Part shown: positions 1 through 9,251 of the stretch, piece after piece | Position numbering within the stretch: position 1 is the first letter of the stretch | Layout: each line of letters opens with the position of its first letter | Source of the DNA: Bifidobacterium sp. ESL0800 | GTDB lineage: Bacteria > Actinomycetota > Actinomycetes > Actinomycetales > Bifidobacteriaceae | Assembly: GCF_029395355.1 (NCBI RefSeq) | Contig: NZ_CP113913.1 | Coordinates: 1-64,000 of the forward strand | Reading direction: 5' to 3' | Length of the DNA stretch: 64,000 bases | The notes under the pieces: model-generated | What the model saw: the letters and a program-made list of their open reading frames with translations, nothing else | What the model was told of the DNA's origin: nothing | Database searches by the model: none | Program-made: the position numbers and the translations under genes

Positions 1-1710
1 GTAGATGTAGAGCCATTGGTCCACGAAGTCGCCTTGGGCCTGCTTGACCAGCGACCAAAGGTACCAGCACCAGCCGGCCAGTTGGATGTGCGCGTAGTTG
101 TGGCGCTGTTCTGCTAGTGTCGGTGTGCGGCCGAAGTAGGCGGCCAGGGCGGCGTCGGCCTCGTTTTCGTCGAGCTGGTCGCAGACGCAGAAGGTGCCGA
201 AGTCGTTGGCGTAGTCGCTCATGCCGGCGTATTCCCAGTCGATTAGCGAGTACGAGCCGTCTTCGTCGATGAGGAAGTTGAGGGAGAAGAGGTCGTTGTG
301 GCAGAGGCATTTCGGGGCGTTGTCGGCGGTCACATATTGCTCCAAGCGTGCCACTTTTACGGCCATCTCTTCGAAGCCGGGGATATCGATGGGTCCCTTC
401 TGGCGCAGGAGTTGTTCATAGCGTCTGGCTTCCTTGTAGAAATCGAACTCGCGTCTGACCGTCGTACCGCTCTCATGCAGTGTCCTCGCCATCCGCATGG
501 CGCGGCCGACTTGGGCGTGATCCCTTGAATCGAGGTTGCATGCGTGGTCGATGAACCGTGAGATCTTCCAGCCGCGTTTGGGGTCCTCGTAGATGAAGGT
601 GTTGTCGAGGCCGAGCCGTTTGGCGGCGTTGAGCGCGTCGACCTCGGCGCCGCGGTCGACCAGAAGCTCCGTGCCCACCCCCGGGTGGCGGTAGACGTAT
701 TCGCCGCTGTCGGTGGAGAAGTGGCACGAGAGGTTGGTCAGGCCTTGCTTGAGTGGGTAGACGTCGTGGATCTCCTCCCGGTCGCAGCCCAGCACACGTT
801 CGATGTTGTCGAAGATATCCGTGTCGACGTTCTGCAGGAAATCCGGGTCGAAGGCGTGCACCTCGTCGAGCGAGTCGAATTCGTTGATGACGCCCTTCTT
901 GTAGGGGCGCAGCTCCATGTCGAGCTCCTTGATGTGCTCGATGTAGAGCGACTCCCAGAGCTTGTCGCGAGTTTCGGGAAGGTCGTATTCTGCCTCGAGG
1001 ATCGCGCGGAACTTCTTCGAGAAGGCGCGGTCGAAGTATACGTGGCCGAGCATGAACCACGAGTCTGAGCCTCCGACTTCTACCGAGGTGATGCGCCCGT
1101 GGGCACCGGTTGTCATGCACCATTCCTTGGTGGGGCCTTCGGAATACTGGGCGGCGTAATAGGCCTTCCACACGTACGTCTCGAAGGGGTTTTCGGTGAA
1201 GTAGTCGTCGGAAGAGCAGATGTAGGTGTTGGAGAGTCGGTCGCGTACCAGCCACAGCGACCCGTTGTTGTTGCGCGTCGCGTACTCGTTGTTGACGACG
1301 ATGGAGACGCCGAACTTCTGTTCGAGGTAGAAGAAGAACTCCTTCTTGTAGCCCACCACGACGGTGATGTCGTGGATGCCGGCCGCTTGCAGCTGCCTGA
1401 TCTGACGTTCGATGAGGATCTCCCCGCGTACCTTCAGAAGCCCTTTCGGCTTTTCGTACGAAATCGGCGCGAACCTGGACGACAGGCCCGCTGCCATGAT
1501 GACGGCGTTGTCTACCTTGTACGGTGCAAGGGCTTCAATGCCAGCCGTGGTGATGCGAGAGTCGGCGACAAAACCCGCGTCAGTGAGTTCGCTCATGGCC
1601 TTGTTGACGCTGCCAAGCGAGAGCCCGGTCCCGGCCGCGATAAGACGCTGCTGCGCGTCCGAATGCGTCCGCAGATACGCAAGCGTCAAAAACTGCTTCC
1701 TCGACAACAT
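1..1710 (-). CDS. wHTH / NTP-transferase (LicC-like) / choline-kinase-like (LicA) fusion, 3' end cut by window
   Basis: A 570-codon open frame runs from an ATG at 1710 leftwards and is still open at base 1, so the C-terminus lies outside the window. An AGAGGAAAG ribosome site about 10 nt upstream fixes the start. Residues 1-65 look like a small winged helix (RTHSDAQQRLIAAGTGLSLG...). Residues 68-300 are a nucleotidyltransferase with AAGLSSRF at 73-80 and KPKG at 87-90, like CTP:phosphocholine cytidylyltransferase LicC. From about 310 there is a choline/ethanolamine-kinase fold with the Brenner-type HNDL at 471-474 and DWEYA at 491-495. Family knowledge: LicA phosphorylates choline and LicC activates it to CDP-choline for surface decoration. 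Substrate here is inferred; another amino alcohol or sugar is possible. It stands divergent from rmlB, consistent with a surface-polymer locus. Confidence 0.85.
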   Translation of the reverse strand, partial: MLSRKQFLTLAYLRTHSDAQQRLIAAGTGLSLGSVNKAMSELTDAGFVADSRITTAGIEALAPYKVDNAVIMAAGLSSRFAPISYEKPKGLLKVRGEILIERQIRQLQAAGIHDITVVVGYKKEFFFYLEQKFGVSIVVNNEYATRNNNGSLWLVRDRLSNTYICSSDDYFTENPFETYVWKAYYAAQYSEGPTKEWCMTTGAHGRITSVEVGGSDSWFMLGHVYFDRAFSKKFRAILEAEYDLPETRDKLWESLYIEHIKELDMELRPYKKGVINEFDSLDEVHAFDPDFLQNVDTDIFDNIERVLGCDREEIHDVYPLKQGLTNLSCHFSTDSGEYVYRHPGVGTELLVDRGAEVDALNAAKRLGLDNTFIYEDPKRGWKISRFIDHACNLDSRDHAQVGRAMRMARTLHESGTTVRREFDFYKEARRYEQLLRQKGPIDIPGFEEMAVKVARLEQYVTADNAPKCLCHNDLFSLNFLIDEDGSYSLIDWEYAGMSDYANDFGTFCVCDQLDENEADAALAAYFGRTPTLAEQRHNYAHIQLAGWCWYLWSLVKQAQGDFVDQWLYIY

Positions 1711-1772
1711 AGCCGCCGCTTTCCTCTAACTATCGTGATGTTCAATTATTATATCACAATCTTTAAAATTGA

Positions 1773-2888
<1,116 letters not shown>

Positions 2889-3136
2889 GTTTGTCTCGAT
2901 AACTGCTGTTCGGTTGTCTTGGCATAAAAGATTTGTGAGACATGGTTCTTAGGCCGATTTCGGCGTACGGAGTGTCGCGGAAACCTTAATTAAGTGGTTT
3001 TCTACGAAGTGTAAACAAGGTTTTCCAATGGTTATGAGACCTTTAGAGTGTCCTCGTGTCGAAGTGGTTTTGGTAGCTAATGTGTGCTAATGTTAAGTTT
3101 TGTTAGGTTACGACACAATCAAGGAGCATGAGAATT
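2889..3136 (+). promoter_or_regulatory. rmlB-galE intergenic region with galE leader
   Basis: About 250 bp, AT-richer than its surroundings. It holds an imperfect inverted repeat (GGAAACCTT near 2980-2990 and AAGGTTTTCC near 3018-3028) and a strong AAGGAG ribosome site at 3121-3126. I see no convincing -35/-10 pair. galE is probably transcribed from a promoter here, since the gap is too long for simple co-translation. Confidence 0.35.
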
Positions 3137-4156
3137 ATGACAACTGTGTTGGTTACCGGGGGAGCCGGGTACATCGGCACTCATACCGATGTGGAGCTGC
3201 TGAACAAGGGGTACGACGTCATCAGCGTCGATAATTACGTCAATTCGGTGCCGGAAGCGCTCGATCGCGTCAAGACCATCACCGGCAAGACCGTGAAGCG
3301 TTACGACGGCGACGTACGCGATGAAGAGCTGATGAATCGCATCTTCGAGGAGAACGACGTCGACTGGGTCATCCACTTCGCCGGTCTCAAGGCCGTGGGC
3401 GAGTCCGTCGCCAAGCCGATTGAGTACTACGACAACAATCTCACCGGTACCATGGTGCTCTTGAAGGCCATGCGCGACCACGACGTCAAGAAGTTCATCT
3501 TCTCATCGTCCGCCACCGTCTATGGCGCGGCCGAGCATCTGCCGCTTACCGAGGAGAGCCCGGTCGGCGGCACCACCAACCCGTATGGCACTTCCAAGCT
3601 CTTTCAGGAGCAGATCCTGCGCGATGTCCACGTTGCCGACGATTCCTGGACCATCGTGCTGCTGCGCTACTTCAACCCGGTCGGCGCCCACGAGTCCGGC
3701 TTGCTCGGCGAGGATCCGAAGGGCATTCCGGCCAACCTCACCCCGTACATCGCCAAGGTGGCGCTGGGCGAGCTCAAGGAGGTCCAGGTCTACGGCAACG
3801 ATTACCCGACCCCCGACGGCACCGGCGTGCGCGACTACATCCACGTCGTCGACCTCGCCCGCGGCCACGTCGCGGTAATCGACCACATCAACAAGCCCGG
3901 CGTCTACACTTACAATCTTGGCACCGGCCATGGCTACTCCGTCCTCGAGGTCATCAAGGCCTACGAGAAGGCCGCGGGCCACAAGATCCCGTACACCATC
4001 AAGCCCCGTCGCCCCGGCGACATCGCGGCCTGCTATGCGGATTCCTCCAAGGCCGAGCGCGAACTTGGCTGGAAGGCAGAGCTCGGCATCGACGAGATGG
4101 CCTCCTCGTCCCTGAATTGGCAGACCAAGAATCCGAAGGGCTTCCGCAAGGACTGA
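3137..4156 (+). CDS. galE: UDP-glucose 4-epimerase
   Basis: Interconverts UDP-galactose and UDP-glucose (NAD-dependent, cytosolic), the third Leloir enzyme and a source of UDP-sugars for glycans. The 339-residue length is typical. Seen: N-terminal GGAGYIGTH nucleotide-binding loop, SSATVYG, catalytic Y150-xxx-K154 (YGTSK), RYFNPVGAHESG and the RRPGD segment near the C-terminus. Two in-frame ATGs exist; AAGGAG at 3121-3126 is only 1 nt from ATG 3128 but 10 nt from ATG 3137, so 3137 is preferred. galT and galK lie 18 kb downstream rather than next to it. Confidence 0.95.
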   Translation: MTTVLVTGGAGYIGTHTDVELLNKGYDVISVDNYVNSVPEALDRVKTITGKTVKRYDGDVRDEELMNRIFEENDVDWVIHFAGLKAVGESVAKPIEYYDNNLTGTMVLLKAMRDHDVKKFIFSSSATVYGAAEHLPLTEESPVGGTTNPYGTSKLFQEQILRDVHVADDSWTIVLLRYFNPVGAHESGLLGEDPKGIPANLTPYIAKVALGELKEVQVYGNDYPTPDGTGVRDYIHVVDLARGHVAVIDHINKPGVYTYNLGTGHGYSVLEVIKAYEKAAGHKIPYTIKPRRPGDIAACYADSSKAERELGWKAELGIDEMASSSLNWQTKNPKGFRKD

Positions 4157-4176
4157 CGTTTTCTTAGCTAAGCTAC

Positions 4177-4213
4177 TTGGCCGTCACTGTGTTTTACACA
4201 TAGTGACGGCCAA
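4177..4213 (+). terminator. galE terminator hairpin
   Basis: TTGGCCGTCACT (4177-4188) and AGTGACGGCCAA (4202-4213) form a perfect 12-bp stem about 20 nt after the galE stop. The following bases are only mildly T-rich. Confidence 0.6.
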
Positions 4214-4235
4214 TTCAGTACTCAGATAAAAATCA

Positions 4236-4263
4236 GGGGCTTCCGGCGTGAACCGAAAGCCCC
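4236..4263 (-). terminator. Terminator of the G5/lysozyme-like gene
   Basis: GGGGCTTCCGG (4236-4246) pairs with CCGAAAGCCCC (4253-4263) with one mismatch. On the minus strand the stem is followed by ATTTTTATCTG, a good U-tract, and lies 36 nt past the stop of the minus-strand gene. Confidence 0.75.
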
Positions 4264-4298
4264 AAAACGATTACTTACAACGTCGAAACTCTAAGAAC

Positions 4299-5297
4299 TC
4301 AGTAGCTATGGGCGCTCAGCCAGTGGTTGTAGGCGCCTTGCACGCTGCCGTAGGTGGTGTTGCAGTAACCCCAGAACCACTTGAGTTGCGTCTGGTAGTT
4401 GGTGGCCCAGTCCGCACCGGCGCTCACCATCTTGCCGCCGGGCAGTGCCTGGGGCAGGCCATAGGCTCCGGACGGATTCTGCGCGTTGACGCGCCAACCG
4501 GATTCGTGGCTGATGATGTAGACGGTGGCGGTGAAGTCGGCCTCGGAGCCGCCGTTGGAAAGCAGATAGTCATGCGCCCACTGCTGCATCTCGCCGGCAG
4601 GAACGGTGGAACCGATGTTCGCGGCCGCGCTGGAAACGGAGGAGCCGGAGCCCGTGCCTACAAGGATGACCTTGTCGACGGGAGCTTTCTTTACGAATGA
4701 AGTGAAAACGTTGGAGGAGATGGTCTTCTTGCCGGCCTTGGTCACCAGGCTCGTGGTCTCCATGACGCCTTCCTGGCCTTCGGACTCGACCTTCTGCTGA
4801 CCTTTGGGCAGGTCGGAGGTCTCCTTGGTCACGGTGTTGAAACCAATGGCCGCGTCCGAGGTCTCGAGATTCGCGTCGGCGCGCTCGATGGTGATGACGG
4901 TGGATTCGTTGACCTTGGTCTTGAGGCTGGGCTTGACGACATCGCCGGTCTCGAGGGTGATGTCGCCCTGGTCGAGCACGGACTTGACGTCGGTGAAGTG
5001 GGAACCGACGACTGCGCGGTTCTTGCCGTTGATCTTGACGGTGACGTAGGTGTCGCCGGCTTTGCCGCCGCGAAGGTCTTCTCGGTCGGTGCCGCGGGAG
5101 ACGCTCAGTGCGTTGGAGTCCGTCGCGGAATACGAGGTGACCTGAGTAAGGGAATTCTGACGTGCATTATGGGAATGGACGACGATAGCGCTGCCGCCCA
5201 CCAATGCCACAACCGCTAATGCGCCGGCCGCGATCTTCGTCCACTGGCGTTTGCTCAGCGACCTCAAGGTCTTGGTTTGCTTACGGTGGTCAGCCAT
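4299..5297 (-). CDS. Secreted G5-domain protein with C-terminal lysozyme/Apf-like domain (Rpf-type)
   Basis: 332 residues. A basic N-terminus is followed by a hydrophobic segment at about 22-42 (IAAGALAVVALVGGSAIVV), a signal anchor or signal peptide. Residues about 60-130 resemble the DUF348 repeat of Rpf/YabE proteins, and a G5-like domain follows at about 140-215 (ETTSLVTKAGKKTISSNVFT). The C-terminal 90 residues (AGEMQQWAHDYLLSNGG..., ISHESGWRVNAQNPSGAYGL, ...GAYNHWLSAHSY) resemble the transglycosylase-like end of aggregation-promoting factors; the Glu in SHESGW is the expected catalytic acid. The likely role is peptidoglycan remodelling or resuscitation outside the cell. AGAGG just before the ATG at 5297 supports the start. 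Confidence 0.8.
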   Translation of the reverse strand: MADHRKQTKTLRSLSKRQWTKIAAGALAVVALVGGSAIVVHSHNARQNSLTQVTSYSATDSNALSVSRGTDREDLRGGKAGDTYVTVKINGKNRAVVGSHFTDVKSVLDQGDITLETGDVVKPSLKTKVNESTVITIERADANLETSDAAIGFNTVTKETSDLPKGQQKVESEGQEGVMETTSLVTKAGKKTISSNVFTSFVKKAPVDKVILVGTGSGSSVSSAAANIGSTVPAGEMQQWAHDYLLSNGGSEADFTATVYIISHESGWRVNAQNPSGAYGLPQALPGGKMVSAGADWATNYQTQLKWFWGYCNTTYGSVQGAYNHWLSAHSY

Positions 5298-5691
5298 ATG
5301 CCTCTAATGCTCCTAGGTAGTCCTACAGTTCTTGGCACGTCGAATCAACAACGTACCGTTCAGTTCTCGCTCAACTCTTTCTCGCGTGTCTCTTACGTGC
5401 GAGATGCAACGTCGCAACTTCTCAATCCGCCTTCGCGGGTACATCACTACATCACAAAACAACCACAATTATAACGCACCGCCACGAAAATCGCTCGGAA
5501 AATTGTCCATAACAGCGGTTTTGTTCTTGAAACGATTATGTATTACTCTGTGAAACGCAGTTATTTTGTCGTTTTGCCGACAGATATGCCGATAGCCAAA
5601 CATGGTCGACTATCGGCATAATCGTTTTACGTGAAATTGCTCAAGCGCTGCCTGCAACGCGATTGCCGGTCCGAGCAGCGGCTTCCAGATT
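5298..5691. other. Intergenic region with nested inverted repeats
   Basis: 394 bp without a credible gene. It carries the promoter region of the minus-strand G5 gene and the 3' side of trxA. AAACGATTATG (5530-5540) is the reverse complement of CATAATCGTTT (5617-5627), and the latter overlaps the 5585-5620 hairpin. Nothing else recognised. Confidence 0.5.
5585..5620 (-). terminator. Probable trxA terminator hairpin
   Basis: TATGCCGATAG (5585-5595) and CTATCGGCATA (5610-5620) form a perfect 11-bp stem with a 14-nt loop, 70 nt past the trxA stop. There is no strong U-tract on the minus strand, so intrinsic termination is only likely. Confidence 0.5.
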
Positions 5692-6042
5692 TCAGGCGTT
5701 GGTGCCTTGTTTGGCGTCGACATCAAGGGCGCGGGCCTGCTTGATGACCTCGTCAAGGTCGGAGGCGCGAAGGGCCCCGGCCTGCTTGAAGATGATCTGG
5801 CCCTTCTTGGCGATCATCAGGGTGGGGACGGCCTGAATCTCGGCGGCCGTGGCAAGCTCCTGGTTCTGGTCGATGTCGACCTTGCCGAAGACGATGTCGG
5901 GGTTGGCCTCGCTGGCCTTCTCGTAAACCGGGCCGAAAGCCTTGCACGGGCCGCACCAGGTGGCCCAGAAATCAACGAACACCAGGTCGTTGTTGGTGAT
6001 GGTCTCTTCAAAGTTTGTTGCCGTCAAAGTCTGCGTTGCCAT
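5692..6042 (-). CDS. trxA: Thioredoxin
   Basis: Cytosolic dithiol-disulfide oxidoreductase of 116 residues. The active site W29-C30-G31-P32-C33-K34 is intact, with the following cis-proline region QAVPTLMI. The ATG at 6042 has a strong GGAAGGAGC ribosome site 7 nt upstream; a 22-codon in-frame upstream extension is not thioredoxin-like and was left out. It reads away from the DUF4916 gene. Confidence 0.95.
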   Translation of the reverse strand: MATQTLTATNFEETITNNDLVFVDFWATWCGPCKAFGPVYEKASEANPDIVFGKVDIDQNQELATAAEIQAVPTLMIAKKGQIIFKQAGALRASDLDEVIKQARALDVDAKQGTNA

Positions 6043-6201
6043 GTTGTGGCTCCTTCCGCTTGTACGTTGCACCGTCTCGTGGTCGAAAGCCTGCGAACGA
6101 TGTATCACTCAGTCTCGCAGTAAACCCCAACAAAGCTACGCCAGCGACGAAAAGGCCGTTCGATTCGCGCATTCGTCAGCCAGAGACACGATAATGGAGC
6201 C

Positions 6202-6834
6202 ATGGCAGTCTTGAATGATGAAGTGCCCGACGAGGGCGATTTCGATGCGGGGCGGCATCGTGGCGAATTTGACGGCATCACGCCCGAGGACTTTGTGCGT
6301 GGCGGCAGCAACGGCAACCCTCCGGGATGGTTGACACCGCACGATATCGACGAGGCGCGCGCCAAACTGCCCATCGTCTACGCCGAGGTGGTTCCGGTGC
6401 GCACCGACGACATGGGCCGGATTTCGCAGGTCGGCTCCCTGCTGCGCGTACGCGACAGCGGATCCGTGGAACGCACGTTGATCACCGGCCGCATCCTTTT
6501 CCACGAGACCATCCGCGAGGCCATCGCGCGCAACATCGCCAAGGACCTGGGCGACCTCGCCCTTCCGATCCTGCCCGCGAGCCTGCAGCCTTTCACCGTG
6601 GCCGAGTTCTTCCCGACCCCGGGTATTTCCGAGTTCTACGACCCGCGTCAGCATGCCATCGCGCTGTGCTATGTGGTGCAGATCTCCGGCGATTGCAAGC
6701 CGCTCGACCCCGCGTTGGACGTGGAATGGTGCGATGTCGAAAGCAAGCAGCTCGACACGTTCATCGAGCAGATGTCGGGCGGACACGGCCAGATCGTGCG
6801 TCGCGCGCTTTCGTGGGCCGGAGTTGGCGAGTAG
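6202..6834 (+). CDS. DUF4916 (Nudix-like) protein
   Basis: 210 residues, cytosolic, no signal or membrane segment. The sequence from GWLTPHDIDEARAKLPIVYAEVVPV through SLLRVRDSG...ITGRILFHETIREAIARNIAKDL...FFPTPG...FYDPRQHAIALCYVV matches what I recall of the actinobacterial DUF4916 family, regarded as Nudix-like. The classical Nudix box is not obvious: GRILFHETIREAIARNIAKDLG occupies its place but lacks the REUXEE glutamates, so hydrolase activity is doubtful. Residues 1-35 are acidic and probably disordered. ATG 6202 has only a weak GGAG before it. Confidence 0.7.
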   Translation: MAVLNDEVPDEGDFDAGRHRGEFDGITPEDFVRGGSNGNPPGWLTPHDIDEARAKLPIVYAEVVPVRTDDMGRISQVGSLLRVRDSGSVERTLITGRILFHETIREAIARNIAKDLGDLALPILPASLQPFTVAEFFPTPGISEFYDPRQHAIALCYVVQISGDCKPLDPALDVEWCDVESKQLDTFIEQMSGGHGQIVRRALSWAGVGE

Positions 6835-6980
6835 CCATTGGAATCACGATATCGGGCAATGGTGCAAGTGCGTGGTATCGCGTTTTCTCGCAGCCCCGTT
6901 GCGTCGATTTGGCATGAGGGATATCGCATGGTACAGAATGTATTGACCGTGATCTTGCGGGTCGACCAGGAAAGAGTGGC

Positions 6981-7835
6981 ATGAATATTCGTATTGGCAA
7001 TAAAATCTACCGTTCCGGCAAAGGCACGCCGCTGATTCTGTTGCATGCCTTCCCCGTGGATGCCCGGATGTGGGATGATTGCGCCGCAAGCCTGATTCGG
7101 TTGGGCGGCGAGCGCGGGATGGCGCCGTTCCCGATCTGGGCGCCCGACACGCCGGGTGCCGGCGACGCGGCGATACCGGATGCCTCAGCCACCGGAGCGC
7201 TCGCCGACGACGGCGCTTATGTCGAGGCGATGGACAAGGTGGTCGAAGCCTATGTTTCGATGCTGCACGTCACCGGCCACGAAAAGGCCATTTGGGTAGG
7301 CCTTTCGATGGGCGGTTACCTGGCGATGGATATCCAGCGGCTGTTTCCCGGCTCTGTTGCCGGACTTGCCCTGTGCGACACCACCACCCTTGCGGACAGC
7401 CACGAGGCTCGCGCGAACCGCCTGAACATCGCCAAAACCTGCGAAGACGACAACACCGTCGAACCGGTGATGCATTTCGCCCGACCGCAGGCAGGTGATT
7501 CGAGCATCAAGCGCAGCCCGCATTTCGAGGATCTGCTGTCCGGTTGGATTCGCGATCAACGTCCGGAGGGACTTGCCTGGCGCGAACGCATGGCCGCCGG
7601 CCGTGCCGACACCACGGACCTGCTGCCGCATATCACCGCCCCGGCCGCGGTGGTCTGCGGGGAGAACGACCCCTCGAGCCCGCCGGCCAAGATGCGTCCG
7701 ATCGCCGATGCCATGACCTCCACTTCCGTCGCGTTCACTGCGATTCCGGATTGCGGCCATTTCAGTGCCGTCGAACATCCCGATGCGCTCGCCAACGCTT
7801 TGCTGGACCTGGTTCAACGCGTAGAACGACGGTAA
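6981..7835 (+). CDS. Alpha/beta hydrolase
   Basis: 284 residues, cytosolic. Seen: oxyanion strand LILLHAFPVDARMWDD, nucleophile elbow GLSMGG with Ser109, a late acid in VVCGENDPSSP, and the catalytic histidine in PDCGHFSAVEHP. This is the full triad of the fold. The substrate cannot be read from sequence; esterase, lactonase or haloperoxidase-like roles are all possible. AGGAAAGAG lies 6-12 nt before ATG 6981. It is codirectional with nudC, 60 bp downstream. Confidence 0.85.
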   Translation: MNIRIGNKIYRSGKGTPLILLHAFPVDARMWDDCAASLIRLGGERGMAPFPIWAPDTPGAGDAAIPDASATGALADDGAYVEAMDKVVEAYVSMLHVTGHEKAIWVGLSMGGYLAMDIQRLFPGSVAGLALCDTTTLADSHEARANRLNIAKTCEDDNTVEPVMHFARPQAGDSSIKRSPHFEDLLSGWIRDQRPEGLAWRERMAAGRADTTDLLPHITAPAAVVCGENDPSSPPAKMRPIADAMTSTSVAFTAIPDCGHFSAVEHPDALANALLDLVQRVERR

Positions 7836-7894
7836 TGGTGCAAAGACAGATACAGGTATAGGAATAGTCCCACCGGAAAGTTAAAGAGGTTGAT

Positions 7895-9070
7895 ATGGCT
7901 GCTTCGTTCTCATCGTTGGCGTTGACGCAGGTGCTGCCCTTCCTGCCGCTCGCGCAGGGCGATATCGATTACCAGACCGAACGCAGAAGCGACCCCGATC
8001 TGATTGCCGATGTGCTCTCGCAGCCCTCGACCAGCGTCATCTTCGTGCGTGACGGGCTCGTGGCCGTTCCTGACGGGCAGGCGGCGCGGGTCGATTTCGA
8101 AACCGCGAAGATGCGTTTGGCAGGTGTGCCAGGCCAATACATTTTGCGCGCGCTTACCGGGCAGCCCGGCGAAGGCGCTGACGATGCGAAGGCGCAGGCA
8201 AAAGGGGTTGCGGCCAGTGAAGGTGACCCCGGTATCGGCGAAAATATAGGTGACACTATCGATGAAACCGCGAACCGGCTTGGTATCATTCCCGTATTTC
8301 TCGGCAGCTACGGTGCCGGCAGCGAACATCCTCAGTCGGTTGTCGCTCTCGATGTCTCGGTTTTTGCCAGCAGGATAAGTGAACCGGGTGATGGCGGGAA
8401 TCCACAAGCCGAACGAAACCAGGTGCTTCAACGTGCCTTGCAACGTTTCGACTGGGTGTCGCTGATAGGGTTCGCCCCGCACGCCTCGGCACGCCAGGCG
8501 GGGGAGGCTACCACCGCGGTCGCTTTGAGCAACTGGCGCGCCTCCCAGAAATACTGCCCGCGCTGCGGTTCCCGGGTCGTGCCGGCCATGGCCGGATGGG
8601 CCCAGCGTTGCGTCAACGAAGGCTGCAAGGCTCATCGCTCTCCGCTGTTTGCCCGAATCGAGCCGGCCGTCATCGTCTCCATCGTCGACGGGAAGGGCCG
8701 ATTGCTGCTGCAGCATAACCGGGCATGGAAGGATCCGTCGCATTACTCGGTGTGCGCGGGGTTCGTCGAGGCCGGCGAAAACCTCGAGCACGCCGTCAAG
8801 CGTGAGGTGGCCGAGGAAACGGGGCTTGCGCTCGGCGAGGTGAAGTATCTGGGGAGCCAGCCCTGGCCGTTCCCCGGTTCGCTGATGGTCGCGTTCAAGG
8901 CGCGGGCGCTCGGCACGCAGGTCTCGGTGGATGGCGGCGAAACCCTTGATGCCCGTTTCCTCTCCAGAGACGAATTCAGAGAAGCTCTGATTGTCGGCCG
9001 GATAGCGGCGCCCGGCAAGGCTACTGTCGCCCGTTATATGATCGAGGAGTGGTACGGGCAGGAACTGTAG
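7895..9070 (+). CDS. nudC: NAD(+) diphosphatase / NADH pyrophosphatase
   Basis: Hydrolyses NAD(H) to NMN(H) and AMP, and in characterised NudC enzymes also removes NAD caps from RNA. The 391-residue protein has a variable N-terminal domain, a zinc ribbon (CPRC at 221-224 followed by a C-x4-C pair in RCVNEGC), a Nudix box (about G289 to L311, GFVEAGENLEHAVKREVAEE) and the NudC diagnostic motif SQPWPFPG near 320. It is longer than E. coli NudC, largely through an insertion at about 85-130. AAAGAGG precedes ATG 7895. Confidence 0.93.
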   Translation: MAASFSSLALTQVLPFLPLAQGDIDYQTERRSDPDLIADVLSQPSTSVIFVRDGLVAVPDGQAARVDFETAKMRLAGVPGQYILRALTGQPGEGADDAKAQAKGVAASEGDPGIGENIGDTIDETANRLGIIPVFLGSYGAGSEHPQSVVALDVSVFASRISEPGDGGNPQAERNQVLQRALQRFDWVSLIGFAPHASARQAGEATTAVALSNWRASQKYCPRCGSRVVPAMAGWAQRCVNEGCKAHRSPLFARIEPAVIVSIVDGKGRLLLQHNRAWKDPSHYSVCAGFVEAGENLEHAVKREVAEETGLALGEVKYLGSQPWPFPGSLMVAFKARALGTQVSVDGGETLDARFLSRDEFREALIVGRIAAPGKATVARYMIEEWYGQEL

Positions 9071-9251
9071 TGCGAAAACCGATAATTGTTGTCATCGTAA
9101 GTATTTAGATACCGTGTGATGATCTGTTTAGGCGTTTTGTTTTTCGCTATCTGGTGAACGGCTTCGTTTGACGCTTTCTGCAATGCCGTGACGTCATATC
9201 TTTAGGATAATCTTGTACGTCAGTACGCCGAGAAGGGTATGTGGAGGAAGA

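Noticed and set aside
6202..6834. Catalytically normal Nudix hydrolase
   Set aside because: The Nudix box glutamates are not visible; the DUF4916 assignment without activity is safer.
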